Positions 29,605 through 40,540 of a DNA stretch of 64,000 nucleotides are shown here, one piece after another; positions within the stretch are counted from its first letter, which is position 1; the number at the start of each line of letters is the position of its first letter. Origin of the DNA: CAVZZG01 sp963779685. GTDB lineage: Bacteria; Actinomycetota; Thermoleophilia; Gaiellales; F1-60-MAGs149. The DNA is taken from positions 1 through 64,000 of the forward strand of contig CAVZZG010000003.1 in NCBI GenBank assembly GCA_963779685.1. Reading direction: 5' to 3'. A model generated the notes under the pieces. The model made no database searches. It was not told the origin of the DNA and was given only the letters and a program-made list of their open reading frames with translations. The position numbers and the translations under genes were made by a program.

Positions 29605-30535
29605 ATGGCAAACAGCTCCGATTTCCATTCCCGACCTCCATCGACGCCACGCTGAAGCTGCTGAGCGAAGGCCGACTATGTCGGCGACCGCTCGCTGGCG
29701 ACGGTGCTGTTTCTCGCGCTGAAGATGGGCCGGCCGCTGTTTCTCGAAGGCGAGGCCGGCGTCGGCAAGACCGAAATCGCCAAGGTGCTGTCGTCGACGC
29801 TCGGCCGCCGGCTGATCCGCCTGCAATGCTACGAGGGTCTCGACGTATCCGCGGCGGTCTACGAGTGGAACTACGCCGCGCAGATGATCGCGATCCGGCT
29901 CGCCGAAGCCGAAGGCGGCGTCGACCGCGACCGGCTCACCCACGACGTGTTCTCCGAGCAATATCTGATCAAGCGTCCGCTGCTGCAGGCGCTCGAACCG
30001 GATACCGCCGGCGCGCCGGTGCTGCTGATCGACGAACTCGACCGCACCGACGAAGCGTTCGAGGCGTTCCTGCTCGAAGTGCTGGCGGATTTTCAGGTCA
30101 CGATCCCGGAAATGGGCACGGTCAAGGCCGACGCATCCGCCGATCGTCATCATCACCTCGAACCGCACCCGCGAAATCCACGACGCGCTCAAGCGGCGCT
30201 GCCTCTATCACTGGGTCGGCTATCCGAACGCCGAGCGCGAACTCAAGATCGTGCACGCCAAGGTGCCGGGCATCGGCAAGAAGCTGGCGCAGGAGATCGT
30301 TCATTTCGTGCAGGCGCTGCGCAAGGAAGACCTGTTCAAGTCGCCGGGCGTCGCCGAAACGCTCGACTGGGCGGCGGCGCTCGCCGAACTCGACGCGGTC
30401 GCGCTCGATCCGGCGACGGTGTCGGACACGCTTGGCGTGCTGCTCAAGTATCAGGACGACATCGCGCGCATCGAAGGCTCGAAGGCGAGCGAACTGTTGA
30501 GCCAGGTGCGCGCGGAGCTGCGCGCGGCGGAGTAG
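29605..30535 (+). CDS. coxD: CoxD-like MoxR-family AAA+ ATPase (frameshifted)
   Basis: About 305 residues. Walker A FLEGEAGVGKTEIAKVL, Walker B VLLIDELDRTDEAFEAFLL, sensor region PPIVIITSNRTREIHDAL and the C-terminal lid EDLFKSPGVAETLDWAAALA. In Oligotropha-type systems CoxD is a chaperone needed to mature the CuSMo or Mo centre; it works with the vWA protein CoxE encoded next. Breaks are near 29,625 (start region, direction opposite to the rest), 29,671 and 30,134. The ATG at 29605 is the best available start. Confidence 0.85.
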
Positions 30536-30541
30536 TTGTTT

Positions 30542-30570
30542 GTCATTCCGGCGCGGCGTCCCGGAATGAC
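30542..30570. repeat. Short GTCATTCCGG / CCGGAATGAC hairpin
   Basis: Ten-base arms around a nine-base loop in the coxD-coxE gap; same flavour as the elements at 29,506 and 32,209. Confidence 0.6.
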
Positions 30571-30582
30571 GGAGTGACGTGC

Positions 30583-31802
30583 ATGACAGAATCCGCACTG
30601 AACGCAGCGCGGCCGCCTTGCCGAAAACATCGTCTATTTCGCGCGCGCGCTGCGCGCCGCCGGCATTCCGGTCGGGCCGGGCTCGGTGCTCGATGCGCTC
30701 GCAGCGGTGACGGCCGCCGGCATCGGCACGCGCGACGATTTTTACTGGACGCTGCATTCCGTGTTCGTCAAACGCCACGAGCAGACGTTCCTGTTCGATC
30801 AGGCGTTTCAGATTTTCTTCAAGCGCCGCAACTATCTCGAACAGCTCATGGGCATGACGCTGCCGCAGGTCGAGGGCGCGGTGCCCGACACCCGCAAGCA
30901 GGCGTCGCAGCGCGTGCAGGAGGCGCTTGTTCGCCGGGCTTGGCGAAAAACTGCAGCGCGAGGTGCAGGAACTCGAGATCGACATGCGGCTGACCATGTC
31001 CGATCAGGAAGTGCTGCAGAAGAAGGACTTCGCGCAGATGAGCGCGGCGGAAGTCGCGGCGGCGAAGAGCGCGATCCAGCGGCTGGTGCTGCCGCTCGAC
31101 GACGTCAAGACGCGCCGGCTCGCGCCGAACCGCCACGGCCACATCATCGACATGCGCCGCACCTTGCGCGCCAGCATGAAAAGCGGCGGCGATTTCATCG
31201 ATCTGAAATATCTCGGGCCGAAAACCAAGAAGCCGCCGATCGTCGCGCTGCTCGATATTTCCGGCTCGATGACCGACTACACGCGGCTGTTCCTGCATTT
31301 CCTTCATGCGGTGACCGATGCGCGCAAGCGCGTGCACTCGTTCCTGTTCGGCACGCGGCTGACCAACGTCACCCGCGCGCTCAAGGCCAAGGATCCCGAC
31401 GAAGCGCTCGCCGCCTGCACGGCCAGCGTGCTCGACTGGTCCGGCGGCACGCGCATCGCGACCTCGCTGCATATGTTCAACAAGCACTGGGCGCGCCGCG
31501 TGCTGACCCAGGGCGCGATCGTGCTGCTGATCACCGACGGGCTCGAGCGCGACCCGGACGACCGGCTCGCGTTCGAGATCGACCGGCTGCATCGCTCATG
31601 CCGCCGGCTGATCTGGCTCAATCCGCTGCTGCGCTACGAGGGGTTCGAGGCCAAGGCCAAGGGCATCCAGACCATCCTGCCGCATGTCGACGAATTCCGG
31701 CCGATCCACAATCTCGAGTCGCTTGGCGAACTGTGCCGCTCGCTGTCGCGAGACGGCAGCCGGGCGCTGCGTGCGCGGTCATGGGTCGGAAAGGCGGCCT
31801 GA
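30583..31802 (+). CDS. coxE: CoxE-like von Willebrand factor A protein (frameshifted)
   Basis: About 405 residues. The C-terminal vWA domain has a complete MIDAS: DISGSM (D-x-S-x-S), Thr in WSGGTRIATSLH and Asp in LLITDGLERDPDD. The N-terminal half (NIVYFARALRAAGIPVGPGS, DDFYWTLHSVFVKRHEQTFL, DMRLTMSDQEVLQKKDF) is typical of CoxE. Breaks near 30,613 and 30,930. MoxR and vWA proteins act as a pair, here in maturation of the CoxSLM-like enzyme. Confidence 0.85.
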
Positions 31803-31885
31803 CTGGCCGCATGGCAGTCGCTGGAGCGTTGCCGAAATCGCCCCCGCGACCCATATTAGGTCAAGTGATTTGAAGGAGAACGATC

Positions 31886-32209
31886 ATGCTGACACGCAGC
31901 GACGATATTCTCAAAGCCGCCGAGGACTGGCGCAAGGCCGGCCGCGGCGTGGCGCTCGCGACCGTGGTCGAGACCTGGGGCTCGGCCCCGCGTCCGGTCG
32001 GCTCCAATCTGGTGATCGACGATCAGGGCAATTTTCTCGGCTCGGTCTCCGGCGGCTGCGTCGAAGGCGCGGTGGTGTCCGAAGCCATCGACGTGATCGA
32101 AAGCGGCAAGCCGAAGACGCTGGAATTCGGCGTCGCCGACGAGACCGCCTGGAAGGTCGGGCTGTCCTGCGGCGGCACGATCCGCGTCTATGTCGAGAAG
32201 GTCGACTAG
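31886..32209 (+). CDS. XdhC/CoxI N-terminal domain protein
   Basis: 107 residues, intact: WRKAGRGVALATVVETWGSA, PRPVGSNLVIDDQGNFLGSV, SGGCVEGAVVSEAIDVIESG and KVGLSCGGTIRVYVEKVD. The conserved Cys residues in SGGC and LSCGGTI are those of the XdhC_CoxI domain, which binds molybdenum cofactor and helps sulfurate or insert it. Here the N-terminal domain is a stand-alone protein; the Rossmann domain is encoded by the next gene, a split arrangement common in form II cox clusters. Confidence 0.9.
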   Translation: MLTRSDDILKAAEDWRKAGRGVALATVVETWGSAPRPVGSNLVIDDQGNFLGSVSGGCVEGAVVSEAIDVIESGKPKTLEFGVADETAWKVGLSCGGTIRVYVEKVD

Positions 32210-32242
32210 TCATTCGGCGCCGTGCAGCGCGCCCCGGAATGA
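32209..32242. repeat. GTCATTC / GGAATGAC hairpin between XdhC genes
   Basis: Seven-base arms at 32,209-32,215 and 32,235-32,242 with a GC-rich centre, overlapping the stop codon of the first XdhC gene. Confidence 0.45.
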
Positions 32243-32249
32243 CTGACAA

Positions 32250-32945
32250 ATGAAACTCGAAATTCTCAAAGCCCTGAATGCCGAACGCGCCGCGCGCCGC
32301 GCCGCAATTGTCGTCACCGACAACGAGACCGGCGAGCAGCGCTTCGTCAAGGCCGCCGACGTTGCCGCCGATCCGCTGCGCGAGACGCTCGAAAAATATC
32401 TGCGCATGGGCAAGAGCGGCATGGAGGAAACGCCGGCCGGAAAATTGTTCTTCACCGTCCATGTGCCGCCGCCGCGGCTCGTCGTCATCGGCGCGGTCCA
32501 CATCAGTCAGGCGCTGGCGCCGATGGCGGCGCTGCTCGACTACGACGTGACGATCATCGATCCGCGCACCGCGTTCGCGTCGCCCGAACGGTTTCCCGAT
32601 GTGAAGCTGATTGCCGAATGGCCGGACGTGGCGCTGCCGCCGCTGAACGTCGATCGCTACACGGCCTTTGTCGCGCTCACCCATGATCCGAAGATCGACG
32701 ATCCCGGCGCTGACCCATGCGCTGGAGCGCGATTGCTTCTACATCGGCGCGCTCGGCTCGCAAGAAAACCCATGGCCGCCGCATCGAGCGACTGAAGGCG
32801 CAGGGCGTCGAGCGAAGCGTCTCTTGCGCGCATTCATGCGCCGATCGGCCTGCGCATCGGCGCGGTGTCGCCGCCGGAAATCGCAGTGTCGATCATGGGC
32901 GAGATCACCGCGCGGCTGCGCCTGCCGCCGGAGCAGCGGCCATGA
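32250..32945 (+). CDS. XdhC Rossmann-domain protein, CoxF-like (frameshifted)
   Basis: About 230 residues: FFTVHVPPPRLVVIGAVHIS, QALAPMAALLDYDVTIIDPR, PDVALPPLNVDRYTAFVALT then ALTHALERDCFYIGALGS, GLRIGAVSPPEIAVSIMGEI and TARLRLPPEQRP. This is the NAD-binding C-terminal module of XdhC-type Mo-cofactor maturation factors. Breaks near 32,709, 32,761 and 32,815. The stop TGA overlaps the ATG of the next gene, so the two are translationally coupled. Confidence 0.85.
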
Positions 32946-34575
32946 AGTTCGGCGCCGTATCTCCCGGATGAGGCGGAAGGCGGCATCGTCGTGCATTCGA
33001 TCCGCACCGACGCGCTGGTGCTCAAGAAAGGCACGGTGGTCGGCAAGTCCGAGATCGCGGCGCTGAAGGCGGCCGGCATTGCTGCCGTCACCGTCGCGCG
33101 GCTCGAACCGGGCGATGTGTCGGAAGACGTCGCGGCCGGCGATATTGCCGCCGCGGTCGCAGGCGAGCGGCGTGCGCGTCGATCGGGCCTTCACCGGCCG
33201 CGCCAATCTGTTTGCCGAGACCGGCGGCGTGCTGGTGGTCGACCACGCCGGCATCGACCGGCTCAACGAAGTCGATCCGGACATCACGCTGGCGACGCTG
33301 GATGCCTTTGCGCCGGTCGTGCCGGGCAAGATGATCGCGACGGTGAAGATCATTCCGTTCGCGATCGGCGGCGCGGCGCGCGATGCGGCGGTGAAGGTCG
33401 CGCGCGAAGCCAGGCCGCTGGTGCGCGTCGCGCCCTACACGATCAAGAAAGTCGGCATCGTTTCGACGCTGCTGCCCGGCCTTGCCGACAAGGTGATCGA
33501 GAAGACGCTGCGCGTGACGGCCGATCGGCTGGCGCCGGCCGGCGCAACAATCGTCGCCGAGACGCGCGTGCCGCACGAAACCGCGGCGCTCGCCAGCGCG
33601 ATCAAGGACATGCTCGCCGCCGGCGCGGAACTCGTCGTCGTGTTCGGCGCGTCGGCGATTGCCGACCGGCGCGACGTCATTCCGGCGGCGGTCGAAGCGG
33701 TCGGCGGCACGGTCGAGCATTTCGGCATGCCGGTCGATCCGGGCAATCTGATGCTGATCGCGTCGGCGCAAGGGCAGGCCGGTGCTCGGCGCGCCGGGCT
33801 GCGCGCGCTCGCCGAAGGAAAACGGATTCGACTGGGTGCTGGCGCGGCTGCTGTGCGGCTTGCCGGTGTCGCGCCACGACATCATGGGCATGGGCGTCGG
33901 CGGGCTGCTGATGGAGATCGTCACGCGGCCGCAGCCGCGGGCGAGCGATGTGCCAGCCGCCGGACGGCGCATCGCCGCCATCGTGCTTGCCGCCGGCCGC
34001 TCGACGCGCATGGGCGGGCCGAACAAGCTGCTCTCCGATGTCGGCGGGCAAGCCGATGGTGCGCATCGCCGTCGAGCAGGTGCTGGCGTCGAAGGCGCGC
34101 CCGGTCATCGTCGTCACCGGCCATCAGCGCGAGCGGGTCGAGGCGGCGCTGAAGGGCCTGCCGGTGACGTTCGTGCACAATCCGGATTTTGCCGACGGAC
34201 TGTCGACGTCGGTCAAGGCCGGCATCGCCGCGGTGCCGGCGGACGCCGACGGCGCGATCGTCTGTCTCGGCGACATGCCGCAGGTCGATGCAGCGCTGAT
34301 CGACCGCTTGCTCGGCGCGTTCGATCCGGAGACACGGCGCGCTTGATCGTTGTGCCGACCGTCGACGGCAAACGCGGCAATCCGGTGGTGTGGTCGCGGC
34401 GATTTTTTCCCGAACTGGCCGCGCTCGAAGGCGATGTCGGCGCGCGCAATCTGATTGGCGTCCTATCCGGAGGCCGTTGTTGAAGTTCCGGTCAGCGGCA
34501 ACGCCGCGTTTGATCGATGTCGATACGCCGGACGCGCTGGCGGCGGTGCGCGCCGATCTCGCCGGCGCGAAATAG
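32942..34575 (+). CDS. MoeA/MogA-like molybdopterin-binding domain fused to MobA-like nucleotidyltransferase (frameshifted)
   Basis: About 540 residues. The N-terminal part (GGIVVHSIRTDALVLKKGTV, GAELVVVFGASAIADRRDVI, FGMPVDPGNLMLIA, LGAPGCARSPKENGFDWVL) is a MoCF-biosynthesis domain. The C-terminal part (AAIVLAAGRSTRMGGPNKLL, GAIVCLGDMPQVDAALIDRL, PTVDGKRGNPVVWSRRFFPE) is a MobA/MocA-type NTP transferase that makes the dinucleotide Mo cofactor, CTP being usual for this enzyme class. At least six single-base breaks occur. Directly coupled to the XdhC gene, it supplies the cofactor for CoxL. Confidence 0.85.
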
Positions 34576-34683
34576 CGCGCCGACACGGCATCCGCTTGCT
34601 CGGCGAGAATTTGAGCATCGTTCCAGCGAATGTGTCGCCGAATCTCAATATACATATAACATCATGCACATGCTTCAAATTAT

Positions 34684-34737
34684 TGACTGAATAGTCAGTC
34701 ATATATCTAAAACGTGATTTGACTGACTAGTCAGTCA
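34684..34737. promoter_or_regulatory. Two TetR-type operators upstream of the exporter operon
   Basis: TGACTGACTAGTCAGTCA (34,720-34,737) is an 18-base perfect palindrome; TGACTGAATAGTCAGTCA (34,684-34,701) is the same with one mismatch pair. Centres are 36 bases apart. They lie about 70 bases before the TetR gene in an AT-rich stretch, so autoregulation is likely. Confidence 0.75.
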
Positions 34738-34806
34738 TGATAATATTCGACGTCCGACGAAATTGCATCGAGCGTGTGCGCGAAGGCTGATCGAAACGAG
34801 TTCGCG

Positions 34807-35498
34807 ATGTGCATGATCGGCGTGACAAACGAAAATCGGCGCCAGCGCAAGGCCGATGCCCGGCCGGACGCCAGCTGCCGAGCAAACCCGGCTGCGCGCA
34901 AGCAGCAGAGCGCGGCGCGGCGCGAAGCAATCCTTGTCGGCGGCGCTCGATGAATTTTCCGCGCGCGGATTTGCCGCGACGCGCCTCGACGACATCGCGC
35001 AAGCGCGCCGGCGTCGCCAAGGGCACGATCTATCTGCACTTCGCCGACAAGGAGGCGCTGTTTCAGGACATCGTGCGCACCATGGTCGTTCCGTTCATCG
35101 CGACGCTCGAAGCGCATGCCGCCGGTCGATCTGCCGATCCGCATGATCTTCGATCGCCTGATCGACATGTTCGTTCGCGAAATCTATTCGACGCGGCGGC
35201 GCGAAGTCGTGCAAGCTGGTGATCGCCGAAGTGCCGCGCTTTCCGGCGCTTGCGGATTTTTACTATCGCGAACGTGATCGAGCGCGCGCTTGCGGCCGTT
35301 CGCGTGCCGATTGCGCGCGCGGTCGCGCGCGGCGAACTGCCGGACGACACGCTGCTGCGATTTCCCCAACTCATCATCGCGCCGGCATTCTTGTCGATCA
35401 TCTGGAACGGCTTGTTCGAGCGCCACGCGCCGCTCGATGTCGCGGCGCTCATGCGCGCGCATCTCGATCTCATTCTCGGCAAGGGCAAACCAGCATGA
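34807..35498 (+). CDS. TetR-family regulator of the exporter operon (frameshifted)
   Basis: About 228 residues. The N-terminal HTH reads SAALDEFSARGFAATRLDDI, KRAGVAKGTIYLHFADKEAL, followed by a CecR-like C-terminal domain (RMIFDRLIDMFVREIYSTRR, KLVIAEVPRFPALADFYY, LLRFPQLIIAPAFLSIIWNG). Breaks near 34,932, 35,001, 35,126, 35,212 and 35,271 each fit one extra base. Start could be ATG 34807, ATG 34813 or GTG 34822. It overlaps the HlyD gene by 4 bases and is preceded by two palindromic operators. Confidence 0.85.
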
Positions 35499-36269
35499 CG
35501 AAAATCGTCCGCATCGCGGCCCTGCGGCCTGTTGCTGGCGCTTGCCGCCTGCAACGACAAAACCACAGACCTATCAGGGCTGGGTCGAGGCCAATCTGAT
35601 TTTTGTCGCGCCCGACGAGGCCGGCCGCATCGAGAACGCTTGCCGTGCGCGAAGGCGATCACGGTCGAAGCGGGCGCGCCGCTGTTTCACCGTCGACGAA
35701 GCAATTGCAGCGCGCCGACCTCAATCTCAACGCGGCGACAGCTGACCATGGCGCGGCAGACCTTCGAGCGCGCCCAGCAACTCAGCAAGACCGGCTCGGG
35801 CACGCAGCGTGACTATCGACGTCGCGCAATCGGATCTGCGCGTCGCGGAGGCGCGGGTGAATTCGTCGCAGACGCGACTCAACCGCCGCAAGATGGCAAG
35901 CCCGGTCACGGGAACCGTGCAGCAGGTCTATTTCCGTCCCGGCGAAATGGTGCCGGCCGGCCGGCCGGTTGTCTCGATCCTGCCGCCGGGCAATCTGAAG
36001 CTGCGGTTTCTATGTGCCGGAAGCCGATGCTGCCGCAGATCTCCTATGGCGACCGGATTTCGGTGCGCTGCGACAATTGCGCGGCGGACCTCACCGCGAA
36101 AATCAGCTTCATCTCCAAGACCGCGGAATTCACGCCGCCGGTGATCTACAGCCTCGAGGAGCGCGGCAAGCTCGTGTTCCTGATCGAGGCGTTGCCGGAG
36201 CAGCCGGAAAAATTCCGTCTCGGCCAGCCGATCGATGTCGTTCTGGCGGCGCCGGAGGCGAACAAATGA
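35495..36269 (+). CDS. HlyD-family periplasmic adaptor, YbhG-like (frameshifted)
   Basis: Membrane-fusion adaptor. The N-terminus after repair resembles a lipoprotein signal (GLLLALAAC). Then come the lipoyl/barrel-sandwich parts (YQGWVEANLIFVAPDEAGRI, VREGDHVEAGAPLFTVD), a short coiled-coil hairpin (RADLNLNAATA to RVNSSQTRLNRRKMASPVTG) and the C-terminal beta domain (VYFRPGEMVPAGRPVVSILP, GQPIDVVLAAPEANK). About ten single-base breaks make it the worst-affected gene. It should bridge the ABC exporter to an outer-membrane channel. Confidence 0.8.
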
Positions 36270-37216
36270 ACGCCGCGCCGGAAACCGTGATCGACGTCGA
36301 AGGCCTGACCAAGTCGTTCGACGGCACGGGTCGTCGTGCGCAATCTGTCGATGAAGGTTGCGCGCGGCACGATCTACGGCTTTCTCGGGCCGAACGGTTC
36401 GGGCAAGACCACGACGATCCGCATGCTGTGCGGCTTGCTGACGCCCGACAGCGGCCGCGGCACCACGCTCGGCTTCGACATTCTCACGCAGGCCGACGAG
36501 ATCAAGCGCCAGGTCGGCTACATGACCCAGCGCTTCAGCCTCTATCAGGACTTGTCGGTGCGCGAGAATCTCGAACTGGTCGCGCGCATCTATTCGCATC
36601 AAGAATCCGAAGGGCGCCGCGCGCGCCGCGATCGAGCGGCTCGGCCTGAAGGGCCGCGAGGAGCAGCTCGCCGGCGAATTGTCGGGCGGCTGGAAGCAGC
36701 GGCTGGCGCTCGGCGCCTGCACGTTGCCGAACCCGAAATTGCTGCTGCTCGACGAGCCGACGGCGGGCGTCGATCCGAAGGCGCGGCGCGAATTCTGGAA
36801 CGAGATTCATGCGCTCGCCGCGACCGGGCTGACGGTGCTGGTCTCGACCCATTACATGGACGAGGCCGAACGCTGTCACGAGATCGCCTATATCGCCTAT
36901 GGCGAATTGCTGGCGCACGGCACGGTCGATGAGGTGATCCAGAACTCCAACCTGATGACCTATACGGTCACCGGCGACAGGCTTGTCGGAGCTTTCAGCC
37001 GAGCTGGCGAAAACGCCCGGCGTCGACATGGTGGCGCCGTTCGGCACCAGCCTGCATGTGTCCGGCCGCGATCACGCGGCGCTGCAGGCGGCGATCGCGA
37101 AATATCGCGTCGATCCGGCGCTGACCTGGCACGAATCGCATCCCTCGCTTGAGGACGTGTTCATCGAACTGATGGGCAAGGCGCGCGACAATTTTCAACA
37201 GGACGCGCGGCCATGA
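36266..37216 (+). CDS. ABC exporter ATPase, YbhF/CcmA-like (frameshifted)
   Basis: About 315 residues. Walker A FLGPNGSGKTTTIRMLCGLL, signature ELSGGWKQRLALGACTLPNP, Walker B LLLLDEPTAGVDPKARREFW, H-loop VSTHYMDEAERCHEIAYIAY, and a C-terminal extension ending DPALTWHESHPSLEDVFIEL. This is the drug- or ABC-2-type exporter class. Breaks near 36,331, 36,603 and 36,985. ATG overlaps the HlyD stop by 4 bases and its stop overlaps the permease start by 4 bases, so the operon is tightly coupled. Confidence 0.9.
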
Positions 37217-38359
37217 GCGGGCCCAGCCGTTTTCGCTTCGCCGGGTTCTGGCGTCGCAGCGACGCGATGCTGATCAAGGAGTTCATCCAGCTCGGCGCGA
37301 CCGCGTGTCGTTCGGCATGATCATCATGGTGCCGCTGATCCAGCTGTTGCTGTTCGGCTACGCCATCAACACGACGCCGCGCCATCTGCCGACTGCCGTG
37401 CTGCTGCAGGAGCAGACCGATCTCGGCCGCACGATCCTCAAGGCGATGGAGAACACGCAATATTTCACGATCACGCGAGATCGTCACGACCGAAGACTGA
37501 ATTCGACGAGTTGCTCAAATCCGGAAAGGTGCTGTTCGGCGTCGAAATTCCCGTCAGATTTCGAGCGCGCGCTGCGGCGCGGCGACCGGCCGGCGATGCT
37601 GGTGGCGGCCGATGCGACCGATCCGATGGCGGCCGGCACGGCGCTGAGCGCGCTCGAACCAGATCGCGCAGACGGCGTTGCAGAACGAACGCGGATTGCC
37701 CGATGCCGGCACGCCGCTGTTCGAAATCCGCACCCATGCGCGCTACAATCCGGCGGCGACGACCGCGCTCAACATCGTGCCCGGCCTGATCGGCACCATC
37801 CTCACCATGACCATGCTGATTTTCACGGCGCTGTCGGTGACGCGCGAGATCGAGCGCGGCACGATGGAAAGCCTGCTCGCGATGCCGATCACGCCGGTCG
37901 AGATCATGATCGGCAAGATCGTGCCCTATATTCTGGTCGGCTTCGTGCAGGCCGCGACTCATTCTCGGCATCGGCATTCTGCTGTTCGGCGTGCCGATGT
38001 TCGGCAGCCTGACGCTGCTGGCGTTGCTGAGCACGCTGTTCATCACCGCCAACCTGTCGATCGGCTACACGTTCTCGACCGTCGCGCAGAACCAGCTGCA
38101 GGCGATGCAGATGTCGATCATGTTTTTCCTGCCGAATATTCTGCTGTCGGGCTTCATGTTTCCGTTCGCCGGCATGCCGGTGTGGGCGCAGTGGATCGGC
38201 GAGGCGCTGCCGCTGACGCATTTTCTGCGCATCGTGCGCGCGATCATGCTCAAGGGCGCGACGATTGCCGATCTGCGTTACGACACGGTGGCGCTGTTTG
38301 TGCTGATGCTGGTCGCGATGGCGATTGCGGTGATGCGATTCCGACGGACGCTGGATTGA
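37213..38359 (+). CDS. ABC-2 type exporter permease (frameshifted)
   Basis: About 375 residues with the ABC-2 layout: one N-terminal helix (SFGMIIMVPLIQLLLFGYAI), a large periplasmic domain and five C-terminal helices (PGLIGTILTMTMLIFTALSV, REIERGTMESLLAMPITPVE, LSTLFITANLSIGYTFSTVA, FFLPNILLSGFMFPFAGMPV, LPLTHFLRIVRAIMLKGATI). Breaks near 37,305, 37,487, 37,655 and 37,962. In E. coli the related ybhGFSR set has two permeases; only one is seen here. Substrate is unknown; hydrophobic drugs or cations are family precedents. Confidence 0.88.
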
Positions 38360-38363
38360 GTGC

Positions 38364-39111
38364 TATCGCCGCGCCAGCACGCCGATGCGTCCGTAGACGC
38401 CGGAGCGATGATCGGAATCGCTGACGTATCCGGTGCCGAGCGACCATTCGAACGCGCCGGTCTTGAACGCCGTCACATGCACGCCGACGCGCCACTGGTG
38501 ATAGCTGTCGTCGCCGAGCGCCAGCGCTTCCGGCCCGAGATAGAGCCGGTCGAACGCGCGCCAGCCATAGCGCGAGCGCGCGACCAGTAGCCGTGGCCGA
38601 TGGTCGCGAACGAAACGCCGGCATTGGTCATCGTCGCCGTCGTCGGCTCCCACCAGAAATCCGCGCCGACGCGCAGGCCGGCATGGGTGCCGCGCGCGGG
38701 GTTGCCGAGATCGTCGGGCGGCAGGCGATGGTGCTGGATATCGAGACCGGCAAACACGCGTGATCTCGGCGCCGCCCGGCTTGAAGCGCCAGCCCGGCAG
38801 CACGTCGACCACGGTGGCGTGGCCGTCGATCGGCGTCGTCGCCGTTGCGATAGCGATAGGCGCCGGCTACCGGCCATCAGCTTGGCGGTAAAGCCTTCCT
38901 TGTCGAGCCCGCCCGGCGACCACAACAGTCCGCCGTGGGCGAAGCCGCCGTTGCGCCAGACGTCGGCGCCGCCGAACAGCAGAAATTGTTCGGATTGTCG
39001 GTGCTTCGGCCGCGCTCGGCGCTGGTGCGCCGGCGTCGCGCAATGCGAATGCGCAGCCGCAAACGGCGCGCCGAGCAACGCCGCCACGCCACCAACGCCA
39101 CGCCAACGCAT
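38364..39111 (-). CDS. bcsS: BcsS-like cellulose biosynthesis protein (frameshifted)
   Basis: Outer-membrane beta-barrel-like protein of about 245 residues. EQFLLFGGADVWRNGGFAHG, GLLWSPGGLDKEGFTAKLMA, DVLPGWRFKPGGAEITRVFA, YLGPEALALGDDSYHQWRVG and GTGYVSDSDHRSGVYGRIGV match the BcsS family, found with cellulose synthase genes in Alphaproteobacteria. Here it stands alone, convergent with the ABC exporter operon, with no bcsA or bcsB in view. Breaks near 38,870, 38,760 and 38,590. Confidence 0.7.
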
Positions 39112-39285
39112 CAAGGCCCCCAGCCCTCGCAACGCCGGTCCCGACTGTCCCGCCGGAACGGTAGCCAAGTAAATCGCGTCAGGCCGGTATCGTCCACTCC
39201 GATCTGCGAAATTGGCATGGGAATTTCGCCTAAGTTCGCCGCTATATGCTCCGACAAGCCGGCCTGTTGCCGGAGGAAGGCTCGC

Positions 39286-40540
39286 ATGTCCGTCGACGCC
39301 GCACGCCTCGCCCGACGCAGGCCGAGATCACGCCGCCGCCGCTCGCATCGGCTTTCTCAACTGGGCGCATTTTCTCGACCACTACGTCATCCTGATTTTC
39401 CCGACCGTCGTGATCGGGCTCGAAGCGGTCTATCGGCCGCAGCTACGGCGACCTGCTGATGCTGTCGACCGCCGCCTTCACCGCGTTCGGCATGTTCGCG
39501 CTGCCGTTCGGCTGGCTCGCCGATCACTGGAGCCGGCGCAACATGATGGCGATCTATTTTCTCGGCACCGGCCTGTCGTGCGATCGGCGTCGGCCTGGCG
39601 CCGGACTTTCACGACGCTCGCGATCGCGCTGTTCGCGGTCGGCGTGTTCGCGGCGATCTATCACCCGGTCGGCATTCCGATGGTGATCGATACCGCCGAT
39701 CAACCGCGGCCGCACCATGTCGTTGAACGGCGTGTGCGGAAACATCGGCGTGTCGGTCGCCGCCGGCATCACCGCGCAGATCACCGTCTTCGTCGGCTGG
39801 CGCGCGGCGTTCTTCGTTCCGGCGGTCGTTGTTCCTGGTCACCGGCATCGCCTACATGATGCTGGTTCCCGACGACCGGCAAGCGCCAGGCGCCGCGCAC
39901 GTGACTCGCAGGACGTCGCGCTCGACAAGCGCATGCTGTGGGCGGTGATCGCGCTGTTCATGACGCTTGGCGCTGTCGTCCGGTCTCGTGTTCAACGCGC
40001 TGACCATCACGCTGCCGAAAATCGTCGATGCGCGCATCGGCCGCGATATTCCGCTGGCGATGGTCGGCGCGCTGTCGACGCTGGTGTTTCTCGCCGGCGG
40101 CGCGGCGCAGCTTTCGGTCGGCCGCGCGGTCGAGCGCATCCCGCCGCACTATTCTCGTCGTCGGTGTTGCGCTCTTGCAGCTCGTCGGCGTGGTCTGGAT
40201 GACCTATGCGACCGGCTGGCCGCTGCTGCTGGCGCTGGCGGTGGCGATCGCGTCGGTCTACGCGCAGGTCACGGTCAACGACATCGTGCTGGCGCGCTAC
40301 ACGCCGCCGGCATGGCGCGGGCGGATTTATGCGCTGCGCTTTTTCATGATCTTCACGTCGGCCGGTCCGGCGGTGTGGGGCATCGGCAAACTCTACGACC
40401 GCGGCGGCTTCGACACTCGTGCTGCTGGTCGACCGCGATCGTCGCAGCGATCTACGCCGTCAACTCGCTGCTGATCACGTTGCTGGTCGCCGGCGTCGAA
40501 GGCCGGCGCAGCGCGCGCCGCGACGTTGCCGGCGGAATAG
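39286..40540 (+). CDS. Major facilitator superfamily transporter (heavily frameshifted)
   Basis: About 410 residues, twelve-helix MFS. Blocks: IGFLNWAHFLDHYVILIFPT, SYGDLLMLSTAAFTAFGMFA, LPFGWLADHWSRRNMMAIYF (loop 2-3 motif G-x3-D-x4-R-R), CGNIGVSVAAGITAQITVFV, GLVFNALTITLPKIVDARIG, VNDIVLARYTPPAWRGRIYA. At least seven frame breaks between 39,310 and 40,425. ATG at 39286 follows GGAGGAAGG. The end is taken as TAG at 40,540 in the frame giving ATLPAE; this is uncertain. Substrate unknown. Confidence 0.8.
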
